Shown here piece by piece: positions 1 through 9,285 of a stretch of 64,000 nucleotides of DNA. The DNA is taken from the NCBI GenBank assembly GCA_003999685.1, contig CP021221.1, positions 186,001 through 250,000 on the forward strand, given 5' to 3'. Numbering within the stretch: position 1 is the stretch's first letter; every line of letters starts with the position of its first letter. Below the pieces are notes generated by a model. It saw only the letters and a program-made list of their open reading frames with translations, had not been told where the DNA came from and searched no databases. The position numbers and the translations under genes are program-made. This DNA is from Taiwanofungus camphoratus. Taxonomy: Eukaryota; Basidiomycota; Agaricomycetes; Polyporales; Taiwanofungaceae.

Positions 1-694
1 GGGACTATGGAACCCACGGTAGATCAGAAGTAAATTAGAAGGACCATAATACCGTATCTAACGCGAGGAAAACACCAGGAGAATATGGTGAACACGACTC
101 TGCGTGATTCCAATACTTTATCAGCACTGTGTTCATGGCCATGTGCCAATTAATATCGTACTAATGAAATGCTGATTTGTCATCAATTGAGGGCGGTCCG
201 TTCGGGGGAGGATTTCCCGATGCGGCAGGTGAATGATACTCCGTCGTTATGTTGCGATGGCGCGGTAACGATGGGAATTTGGGCATAACGGCTTATCTCG
301 CCCCTTCATTTTTCCTTCTCATCGCCATCGTCGACGCCCACCAACGCCCACAGCAGCGAGCTCACACGCCAGCACATAGAGCAAGCACAGCGCCACAGTT
401 CGGGCATTGTCGACTTGCGTCTGTTCGCATCGTACGTGTACATGGCGTTTGCGGTCGCGCACGAGTCTACAGGTGAGGCCGAGGCTCTTCCTATTGTGTG
501 TCCCAATGCAGGTCAAGTGCTAATTTCATGCGTGCACCCATTGTCTTTGTGGCTCAGACGTCGCTCGCCTTTCTCTCTCCCTCGACCATCCCGCGTCTAC
601 CTCGCCCTTCCCTTCCCCAGGCTCCCCCTTTCTCCCCCCGCCCCGTCTCAGCGCACACGAGTTTGCTCTACGCCCCACCCCTGCTAATCCTCAC
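1..694. other. 5' flank of the SH3 gene, no gene seen
   Basis: No convincing coding region lies here. The last ~150 bases before the ATG at 695 are strongly pyrimidine-rich on the + strand (about 555-660), a common look for fungal core promoters without a TATA box. Small open frames on both strands lack family features and overlap one another. Confidence 0.5.
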
Positions 695-1855
695 ATGCGC
701 AGCACCGTCACCAAGCGCCGCAGCGACGACACACCCGTCGCAGGCGAGGACCTCACCCCCACCACCGCCAAGTCGGCGCACCCGCTGCCTAGCGCTTCCC
801 CGCCCGTGACTCCCACGCCGAATGGCATCACCACCTTCCAGAGTCAAAGCCAGGGCCAGAGCCAGAACCAGAACCAGAGTCAGAACCAGAGCAGAAGCCC
901 ACCCTCGACGCCCACTATCACCATCCCCGACACCGTGCCCAGCACGCCGCCAAATCTGTCCCCCATCTCCGCCTCCCACCGTGACTCCCTCACCTCCTCG
1001 CGCCCCGCTCCTCCCAGCCCCGCTGTCTCCCGCCGCGCCTCTGCCGCGCTGTCCCGCCGCTCCTCCAGTGCCAAGTCCCGGCGCCAGTCCCGGGTCCCGC
1101 AGATCACGCCCACACACGAGCCGCACGCCTCCTCGTCCTCCCCCCTCGCCCTCGCCACCGAACCCACCACCCCCGTGCCGGCGCCGCCGCCCACCCCGCC
1201 GCCCAAACGGCGCTCGCTGCTCGTCAAGATCCGCGACTTCGCGTTCGCCCCCAGCGACGCGCGCCATGTCGGGCGCGGCACGCACGTCCCACGCGCGAAC
1301 CGCATACGCCGCCGCGCGTCCACCAGCTCCGACGCGTCCTCCTCCTCCGCCGGCTCCGCGCCGCCCCCCGCGGACGACGAGGACCCGCGCGGCGGCTGGG
1401 GTGCGTTCCGCTGGAACACGCTCAGCAGCCACTTCACCTGGGGCGCGCGGCCGCGCGGGGACGCGAGCGCGCCGGGCGCCGCTGCGGGCGGGGGCCCGTC
1501 GCGCACGGACTTTGAGCGCAACTTTGACGTGTCGTCGCCGACGGAGGAGGTGCCGGACCCGTACGGCGACGCCGACAGCCTGAGCGACGGGGAGGACACG
1601 TGCGCGGCGGGCGAGGAGGGCCCGCTCGTGCCGGGGCTGTACCGCGCGCTGTTCGCGTTCGAGCCGGAGGGCACCGCGGAGATGGCGCTCGAGGAGGAGC
1701 AGCTCGTGCACGTTGTTGCGCGCGGCGGCGGTGTCGGCTGGGCGGTCGTGCTGAAGGAGGGCGGCGGGCATGCGCTCGTCCCCGAGAGCTACCTGGAGCT
1801 CGTGCAGCCCGACACGGATACAGACGCGGACGCGGACTCGGACTCGGAGGTGTGA
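695..1855 (+). CDS. SH3-domain protein, mostly disordered
   Basis: Single-exon frame of 386 residues. The C-terminus, about residues 314-370, reads as an SH3 domain: it opens with an ALFAFEPEG-type first strand (ALYDF equivalent), has an acidic RT-loop stretch and closes with the VPESYLELV strand. The rest is low-complexity Ser/Pro/Arg-rich sequence, including a Gln/Ser run near residues 50-65 built from a short tandem repeat at about 838-895. A basic RRSLLVKIRDFAF-like patch in the middle is the only other conserved-looking block. SH3 domains bind proline-rich peptides, so a scaffold or adaptor role at the cortex or in signalling is plausible but only inferred. GC content is very high compared with later genes. 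It converges on the MTAP gene. Confidence 0.75.
   Translation: MRSTVTKRRSDDTPVAGEDLTPTTAKSAHPLPSASPPVTPTPNGITTFQSQSQGQSQNQNQSQNQSRSPPSTPTITIPDTVPSTPPNLSPISASHRDSLTSSRPAPPSPAVSRRASAALSRRSSSAKSRRQSRVPQITPTHEPHASSSSPLALATEPTTPVPAPPPTPPPKRRSLLVKIRDFAFAPSDARHVGRGTHVPRANRIRRRASTSSDASSSSAGSAPPPADDEDPRGGWGAFRWNTLSSHFTWGARPRGDASAPGAAAGGGPSRTDFERNFDVSSPTEEVPDPYGDADSLSDGEDTCAAGEEGPLVPGLYRALFAFEPEGTAEMALEEEQLVHVVARGGGVGWAVVLKEGGGHALVPESYLELVQPDTDTDADADSDSEV
838..895 (+). repeat. Gln/Ser-coding short tandem repeat
   Basis: A run of degenerate CAG/AGC-type hexamers encodes alternating Gln, Ser and Asn residues. It lies in frame inside the SH3 gene, so length changes by multiples of three would keep the frame open. 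Confidence 0.7.
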
Positions 1856-2214
1856 GCCCTCGCGCGGCCACGACGAATCCATGCGGGCGTGGAGGATGCC
1901 GCGGTTGGCGTGCGGCTGCGGTCGTCTTGTGTTCTGTAGTTTTTCTGTGTTGTTACCATACGAATCGTCTCCGTTTCACTGCATTTACTGCCATCTTCTT
2001 CCCATGACCTGTCACGCCGTGCACCCTACTAAGTACAGTATTTATATATCCGTACTACTCCCTGATATCCCCAAAAGGTCAGAATACATCGCACCACTCG
2101 TAGGACTTTGGGTTGGACGCCGTCTATGTGCAAAGGTGCTTGATACTCTATATCTTCTGTTACTGCTCATGCCCGTATTTCACGTTTATCGTATGTGTAA
2201 CGCCGGTACCAGCC

Positions 2215-3391
2215 TCAGCTGAAATACTGCGGCAGAATGTAGCGCAGCTTCTCCCGGTCCTCGTCCTTCTGTTGCTTGGACCGCGGCATGATCGAGTACT
2301 GCATCGAGCCCACCTCCTCGGTGAGGATGTCGCCTTCGACGGCGGCGGCGTGCAGGTCCTCGAGGATCGCCGCTGCGACGTGCCGCGAGACCCGCGCGTT
2401 CTCCTGCAGCGTCTTGAAGACGTCCGCCGCCGTCACCGTCGCCTCGTGCGGGCGCCACGCGTCATAGTCCGTCGCGGTCGCGATGAGCGCGTACCTGCCC
2501 GCCGGGTCAGCACAGCCGCCTGCGGACACACAGGGGAAAGGCGCACCCGAGCTCCGCCTCCCGCGCCAGCTTCGCCTCGGGGAGGACGCTCATGTTGATG
2601 ATGTCCCCGCCCCACTCCCGGTACATCCGGCTCTCCGCCCGCGTCGAGAACTGCGGGCCCTCCATGCACACGACGCACTTGTCCGTGTGCAGCGCGGGCG
2701 CGCGCCGCCCCGCGCGCTCCGCCGCGGCGGCTTCGTCCGCGAGCACCGCGCGCACGCGCGCCTCGAGCCAGCGGACGAGGCGCGGCGCGAAGGGGTCGCC
2801 GAACGCGGCGTGCGCGACGACGCTCGTGCCCTCAAAGAAGCTCGCGGGGCGCACGCCCTTGGTGCGGTCGATGATCTGCGTCGGGAGCACAAAGTCGCCC
2901 GGGGCGATGGCCTCGCGCAGCGAGCCGACCGCGGAGAACGCGAGCACCGCGCGCACGCCGAGCGCCTTGAGCGCGGCGATGTTCGCGCGGGCGGGCACGG
3001 CGGAGGGCGGGAGGGTGTGTCCGACGCCGTGCCGCGCGAGGAAGGCGACTTGTGTCCCCGAGGGCAGCGCGCAGATGGTGATGGGCGAGCTGGGGAATCC
3101 CCAGGGCTGGAGGCAGTTCAGTTTATGGTCAGGAAGAGAGTAGCTGGGCAGGTACTCGCCGTTTCTGGGTTGACGTCCTTGCTGGCGTTTGGTGTCGCAC
3201 CGGTTGTCAGTTCAGATCACAGGCATTGGGAGAGGACCGCCTACACAAATGTGAGGTTATCCAAGTGATACAGCCCGCTCCCTCCAATCACTCCCACAAG
3301 AACTGGTGGGTGGACGTTGACCGTTCAGTAGAGGATAGCTTGGCCACTGCCTGCGCTCACCATTGTCCTTTGATACTGGTTCTGAGCCCAT
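2215..3391 (-). CDS. MTAP: S-methyl-5'-thioadenosine phosphorylase
   Basis: Five exons (3391-3361, 3302-3245, 3181-3160, 3106-2547, 2494-2215) join in phase into 316 residues. The enzyme splits methylthioadenosine, a by-product of polyamine synthesis, with phosphate and feeds the methionine salvage pathway. Family marks are visible in order: the phosphate-binding VIGGSGLYH loop near the N-terminus, FLARHGVGH, the central [28 protein letters not shown] and the base-binding ATATDYDAW. The length fits yeast and human enzymes (about 280-340). The third exon is only 22 nt, and the intron after it (3159-3107) starts with GC instead of GT. Exon 4 is far more GC-rich than exons 1-3. Start chosen at the first ATG that splices to the conserved GGSG block. 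Confidence 0.93.
3107..3159 (-). other. GC-AG intron in MTAP
   Basis: The donor reads ACG|GCGAGT and the acceptor CTCCAG. Only this join gives the conserved VNPETPWGFP family sequence, so the 53-nt intron appears to use the minor GC donor class. Confidence 0.8.
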
Positions 3392-4268
3392 CCCGACGAT
3401 GTACCTCCTACGACTGCGGAACGATGCGACTGCCTTAGGTTTGAATTATGTCGCACCCAAACGCCCTTTGGCTGCAGCACCTGAGGTCGTAGCCCGTAAT
3501 TTACGAGTTTCGGAGAAAAAGCTGCATTCAGAACCCCCCTTTCGCCACGAAAGGCGCCATCGATAACTTTACCTCCCTCTCATTTTGCTACATCGATGGT
3601 AGTCTGTGCAACATTGCGCTCCCCGCGACAGACGGCCTGTGCACCATTCGCGCTCGTTCTGCGACGTGCCCCAACAAGCATAGAGCGGTTATTATTTGAA
3701 TCGTATATTATTTTGGGTGCTTGCAGAGATATTGTGATCAACCCCTTCGCTTGTCCAACATGCAAGCCTCAACCGCCTGCCACTGTCGCTAGGTCAAGTA
3801 TATTGGTACGACACTGACATGGACTGGCATTATTTAACTCTCGCTGCGTCTGATGATCCCACAAAAGGTGGCCTAGTCTTGATCTGAGCCTTGTATGCAC
3901 TTCTGGCATCCACTCATAGGCATTATAATTCGGACTGCTCGTACTTTTGCGTTCAGCCTCTGCTTGATCTAGAAAGTCTGGAATTGTCTGGCCTCTATGA
4001 TTGCAATAGTGACTGGCGATTGTCCGATGACATCGACGCCAGCCTCTCAGTCTTCCTACTAGCCACTTGTCAGCCATGCTGCGAGGCTATATCAAGCCCG
4101 TCTGTGTTCCTTCCTCCTCCTTACTCATTCGGCAAGTTCCAAGGCAACATTTCAGCAACTTATTCCAGTATTCATTCACCAAGCTCGATCAACTTCCAGC
4201 AGCCCCACTCCCCCATTTGTTCAATCATCTAATTCCTTCGGACACCTCCGTACACTTGCTCTCTCGCT
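3392..4268. other. Intergenic, shared upstream region
   Basis: This 877-base gap lies between the MTAP start (-) and the start of the next gene (+), so it probably holds both promoters. I see no reading frame, RNA or repeat that I can support. Confidence 0.5.
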
Positions 4269-5471
4269 ATGGCACCGCCCATGCACGCCCGCCGTGTTGC
4301 ACGCAGCGTCTCCTACGTCGTTCTATCCTCCACGCCTGCAGGTCAGATGACGCTTCCCCTCGTGGACCCGGCCACGGGAAAGCTCGAGAGATACGCCCTC
4401 GTCAAGGTGGCCGATAGTCCACCCAAACCCGAAAGCAACGCATGTCTAAAGCAAGCGCGTGGCAGAGCCTCTCGACGGACGCTCTCGGAAGGCGGTCTAT
4501 CACTTGGTGACATCCATGCAGCCCGTGCAGCGAAGGGCAAGGGCCCTGCATGTCCTTACGAGGACTACCTGCTGGATGTCTCCCTGGACGCTCTCCGAAT
4601 TGTGGACGACAGCGGGTGGGCAAGCCCCCGACGCTACTCGCCGCCCCCGTCGCCGAAATTGAAGACCACCGCGTCCTTCACGCGCTTCCACGCCAGGCCT
4701 GCCTCGCGCAACGAGACGCCCTCGCTGCTGGAGGAGTCGCAGCCCTCCATTCTCTCCAGCCCCTCGGTGACCATCGCGCAGACGCCCTTCCGCAGGCTGC
4801 GCCCTGCAGCACGACTGGACAGCGCGAGCACGGGCGGCTCGGACGCCAGCGGGTCCGCGCCGGTCGGCCTGGGCATCATGGGCATGTTCAAGGAGGATGG
4901 ATCCTCGTTCGATGGGCTCGGTGCACTTCCACGCGGGCGTCACGTCACCTCCACAGCAGACCCTTTCGAAGACGGCCAATGGGACTGGGCGCGCCACGAT
5001 CGTGCCCGCGAGGGAGGGGCCAGGACACTTCAAGACGATATCACCGAGGAGGGCCTCCTCGCGCTGGAAAGAGAATGGTGGAGCCGGGTGGCCGCGGCAG
5101 ATCTCCCGAGTCTCTTAGACGAAGATTCCGACGTCTCGCTCAGCAGCCTCTGCGAACGCATGGTCAGGTACAACTTCCAGCTCGCCTCCCCGATGGACCA
5201 AAGCGGGCCTGGGTATTCCCTCTCCGGCTCACCAGGCCCATCCCGACTCGCGCAACGCCGCGCGCAGCGTCATAGTATGCCCTGTGCACCGCGGCAGGAC
5301 GACGTCTTCCTGTCCCGTCCTGCTGCCCGCAGCAGTCCAATGTCCGGCGGCAGGGCAAGGCAGGGACGGCACAAACGGGATTTCTCCCGCCCGACGGCGA
5401 CCAGTTTATTGAGATACTCGATACAGAATTTCGAAAGGGAGGGTGAGCGGAAGCCCGCCTGGAAGCCGTGA
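4269..5471 (+). CDS. Hypothetical protein, Ser/Pro-rich
   Basis: Single open frame of 400 residues that I do not recognise. It is rich in Ser, Pro, Arg and Ala with no membrane segment or signal peptide. Blocks that look more structured are LPLVDPATGKLERYALVKV near residues 30-50 and an acidic stretch around residues 260-285 with EEGLLALEREWWSRV followed by LPSLLDEDSDVSLSSL, which could form amphipathic helices. The frame is the only long one here that avoids stops while using GC-rich third positions, which supports it being real. Function unknown; a regulatory or scaffold protein would fit the disorder, but nothing proves it. Confidence 0.65.
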   Translation: MAPPMHARRVARSVSYVVLSSTPAGQMTLPLVDPATGKLERYALVKVADSPPKPESNACLKQARGRASRRTLSEGGLSLGDIHAARAAKGKGPACPYEDYLLDVSLDALRIVDDSGWASPRRYSPPPSPKLKTTASFTRFHARPASRNETPSLLEESQPSILSSPSVTIAQTPFRRLRPAARLDSASTGGSDASGSAPVGLGIMGMFKEDGSSFDGLGALPRGRHVTSTADPFEDGQWDWARHDRAREGGARTLQDDITEEGLLALEREWWSRVAAADLPSLLDEDSDVSLSSLCERMVRYNFQLASPMDQSGPGYSLSGSPGPSRLAQRRAQRHSMPCAPRQDDVFLSRPAARSSPMSGGRARQGRHKRDFSRPTATSLLRYSIQNFEREGERKPAWKP

Positions 5472-5878
5472 ACTAGATGCAGCGCGAGTGATGGTTCGCC
5501 TAATAGTCATGTGTATAGATTTATATGTGAAGAGACCTTACTCATGGGAAATCCAGCTTGATCATCGGCTGATATCATACAAATTGAGAAATTCCCAGAG
5601 TGAGATAAATATCCTCTTGAGAGAGAATCTGTTGGACTCATTGAAACATCGATGCTGTATATGAATACTAATTTCGATACAAAGCAGCACGTGCAGGACA
5701 AATGAACACAGTATTAATTTATTTCTAAAAAACACCAAAGCACTGATTAAATTATTTTGCTCGCAGAGTCTGATCATGACAAAACCCGCATTAGCAGGAT
5801 TGACAGATGGGGGGCAAATGACATACCAAATAAAATATATGATGAGACAAGGCGCTGAATGCTGATGATGGATGACCG
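5472..5878. other. Intergenic, AT-rich
   Basis: A convergent gap between the unknown + strand gene and the finger protein on the - strand. It is AT-rich with several TATA-like and poly(A)-signal-like words, as expected for two 3' ends. No gene seen. Confidence 0.5.
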
Positions 5879-8547
5879 TCACCACCTTCTCTTCAGTTTT
5901 GCCTCCGTGATCTGTTTAGATGTCATGCTAATCAACTTCTCATACCCCATTGGATGCTCCTTTTCACAATGGCCAGCCAGATCCGTCCAGGAAGCGTTCG
6001 AAGGGAAGGAAACGACCGGAAGTTTGCGATCGACCTTTTCTTTGCGCTCTCTGTAATAGGAAAGGACGAAGATTATTCGATGAGCCAATCTGATGTCAGT
6101 CAATCGAAAAGGTAACATGCCTGCACATTCTGCAGATCAACCTGTCCTGCACTGGTTCATAAATCAAGGGCATATGGGATATGCTCAAGTGCTTGCGAGA
6201 CGAGACAATATCCTGTTTCTCCTCTTGCATGTCCAAGTCTTCTGTCTTCATAGGTACAGAACCACCTTGCGAGCTGACAGATGCGTCCTTCACATCGGCT
6301 TCATCATCCTGTAACGTTAGAGAAGGCTTAATTTCTCCAGGTTCTGGATCAAATTGAGATTGGGAGTCTTCGTCCGGGATTTGAAGATCGCCTATGTCGA
6401 CCAGTGTTTGGTCCGGATCCTCGTCATCTTCCATGAGTCTGTCGGATGCATTTGGAGGGCTGAGGTCTTCCGTTACTGGAGGACTGAACGCTGCGATCTG
6501 GGTCAACGGTAGGTTTTCGGATGTCTGCCCGTGCCTCACGGTGCTATTATCACTGTGAGATTCGAGAGGTTCCGAAGTACGCCTTCTCTTGCTTGGATGG
6601 CCCATTGGCTCCGTAGGTGACGGACTTCGCTCTCGCTTCTTATCAGTGACAATGTTTTCTGCTTTATTTGGCGTGTTCGAGGTTGGCGAAGAAGGGGTAG
6701 GAGGACAACATGGCAGCTGCGACGGAGCTTGGACTTCCTCAGTGAGATCTATGATATGCGGAATGCCGATGGCTGAGAATCGATTTCTATCTGGTGCTTC
6801 ACTGGCAGCATTGTGAGCGGGTGTAGCTCCTTGCGACTCTTTATATTCTCCGGACAACATTCGTGACTCAGCTGCTCTTGATTCAACCGGTGGTACATCT
6901 GCTGCTGGAGGAGAGATGTCTGGAGCATCACATGGTGTCATCTTATAAAAATAAAGAAATGATTGTTATGTGGATCAAATATGAGGACATAAATTGGTAG
7001 CAGCCTTACCTGCTTGATGGTGTTCTTGAGAAATGCAAGCTCTTGCTCAATGTTTTGTCTGCGTTCATACTCCTGGCGTGCTTGAGACATGACTGCAGGT
7101 GAATAAAAAATTTGAGAGGGAGACTCGTCAGATCTCGTGGAGAAATTTACGTACTGCCAGCAATCACAGCGGATCCGTTGTGGTCCCCATCTTTTGGCTT
7201 GTCCTGAGCACCATCGCCTCTGCTATTGGCCTCTATGAGCTTCCCGATCATCTCCCGCAGATAGATATTATCCTCTTTCACTATGATCCGCTCTTCCCGC
7301 AACTTCCTGCACTCCTCACGAAGTGTGTGCGTACCTAGCTGCAGTTTGCCAAAGGACTCTCTCACCTGCGCTCGGTCCCGCGCCAGCTCATCCCTCACGC
7401 TGGCAAGCTTCTTGTCCTTCTCCGCGAGCTCCCGCTGCAGGCGCTCTACGTCCCTGTCCCTGTCCGCAAGCTTGCCCCCGAGATGGCGCACCAGCTGCAC
7501 CTCGCGGTTGTAGACCTCCGTCTTGAGGCGGTCCAGGTCGTTGGCGAGCTGCGTCTCCGCGGTGCACGCGGCGTTGTGCACGTATGCGTGAAATGCTTCG
7601 AATGCAGCGTGTGCCATCGCGTGAGGGCTCCATGTGCCCGGGTTGAATGTGACATGCTGAGGCTGGTTGTCAGGTTTCGCATGGGCTGGTTGTGCTCGTG
7701 CTTGCGAATGAGGTTGCGATTGCGGTCGCGGGTGAGGTTGCAAGTGAGGCTGTGATTGTAAATGCGATTGCGATGGTGGCTGACGCTGTGATTGAGTTTG
7801 CGGTTGCGGTCGCGCCTGCGTAGGGACGGCCGTAGCAACGGGGGAGGAATATACACTGACTGGAGTAGGGAGACCGGATATATTGGTAGCAACAGGCACT
7901 GCGATACCAGGGACCCGTCCATGCATCATTCTAGCTGGTGGAACCTGGTATGCATAAGGTGGAGGTCTGACATCTTGGGGATGGGCCTGAGCAGGTGCAG
8001 TTGGCCACTGCTGGTGTAAATGTTGGGCCTCTGATTTTTCGTTGCGGAATGAGCCGGTATAGAATATATATGGTTGGCCCTGCACCGGCGGTAGGTGTGC
8101 TATTGCTTGTGAACGTTGCACCTGAGCCATTGGGACCGGGTACGTTTGTACGGTATTCCTGTGGTCTTGAGAATATGCCTGCATCTGAGGATCTGGTGCT
8201 GGGCTGGGATTTTTCTGAACAAGGGATTCATGATATCTTGCGTTCTGGCCATTGTGCTGGTTCGACGCATTGGGAGTGCCGAGTCTGCTAACGGGTCTGC
8301 TGCCAAGTCTACTGCTCGGTCTGCTGTTCTGCCCATCGATGTATCTTCCAGGTGATGGATGTGGGTTTGTAGGTGGTGTGCGAATACGATGGCAAGTAAA
8401 TGGTATCCCAGCAGATGGGGGAGGTGTAGGTAACGGATTGTCGTTCGAGAAACGGCCGGCATCAACGGATGTGTTCAGCTTCAGGTCATTGGCTTCCTTT
8501 AGAGGTGGAGGCTGGTCCTGTGATAAAGGATGATTTTGTGATGACAT
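5879..8547 (-). CDS. Coiled-coil protein with C-terminal CCHH-type finger
   Basis: Four exons (8547-7155, 7092-7010, 6941-6121, 6050-5879) join in phase into 822 residues. The first ~300 residues are disordered, with a Gln/Pro/Ser repeat stretch. About residues 350-480 form a long heptad-rich coiled coil that runs across the first two exon joins. A Ser/Pro/acidic region follows with an SKRRRT-type nuclear signal. The last ~70 residues have CRMC, then about 35 residues with a VSFP...W..L core, then HCEKEH: a C-x2-C...H-x4-H zinc-finger pattern. The last intron (6120-6051) has a GC donor; only this join links the Cys pair to the His pair. I do not recognise the family; a coiled-coil dimer in the nucleus is a reasonable guess. 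Confidence 0.75.
6051..6120 (-). other. GC-AG intron in the finger protein
   Basis: The donor reads TGCAG|GCATGT and the acceptor ATTACAG (70 nt). Joining here reads LICRMC-RERKEKV and keeps the frame into the His half of the finger. The nearby GT donor (GTTACC) would change the frame. Confidence 0.75.
7660..7815 (-). repeat. Gln/Pro/Ser-coding degenerate repeat
   Basis: A run of imperfect 6-18-nt units encodes Gln alternating with Pro, Ser, His and Arg in the disordered part of the finger protein. It stays in frame. Confidence 0.65.
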
Positions 8548-9285
8548 TGTCTCAGACCTCCCTTATGGCCTTGATAAAATCCACGTGTTGTTTAACGGGG
8601 AGAACACCGGTTCAGTCAATGCTCTCAACTTGTAGTATGGCGGTCAGGGGTTTGGAGAATGCGAAAAAATGCACACACAAGACTTGCAAGGTATAGGTTC
8701 TGGAGATAGGGCGGAAAAGGCAAATGCAGGGCGGAACGCGGGTCGATCGGAAAAAAATGTTTTGAGGAGGTACTGGCTAGAACATAAGATGAGCCCTGTT
8801 CTCCCGTTTCCTTCTTTTATAAACAGGGAAACAAATCCCCCCGAGCGGAGTTGGGCGTGCACGCGTTGAGACGGTGAGGCAGAAGGAAGCAAGTCAGCAG
8901 GTTCAGTTGCGTGAAATCGTGGAAAGACCGGAATACAACCCTAACCCCTATTTTGGGTCATCGATCAAGATCGCCGTTCCTCTTTAGGGGACTCTAAGTG
9001 GTCACGAGACTGGATTGAACTTCACGTGATACGCGCGTTCATCTGTAATGATCGCCGATATTGAAACGGCATCTATGCTGAGGTCTCGCTGAGCCCTATG
9101 TAGACACTACGTAGGAGGTTGTGTAGGAATGGGCTCAAATCAAACGATTCGCCTTCGTACACGATTTGATCATAAAACAATCATAAATTTCTTCAAGGTC
9201 GTCTATGTAATACACGTAGGCAAAGTCGTGAAATACATCAGTACCAGCGATGCATGTATATCCATTGATGATTCCAGTTTTGAAG
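8548..9285. other. Intergenic, promoter of the finger protein
   Basis: 738 bases between the start of the finger protein and the 3' end of the next - strand gene. No gene or repeat seen. Confidence 0.5.

Noticed and set aside
822-1583. Long + strand frame rich in Arg, Pro and Ala overlapping the SH3 gene
   Set aside because: It is a shadow of the GC-rich SH3 frame; its composition is typical of shifted GC-rich coding sequence and it has no family pattern.
2483-3268. Long + strand frame over MTAP
   Set aside because: It lies opposite MTAP exon 4, which has unmistakable family motifs; the + frame is Arg/Ala-rich shadow sequence.
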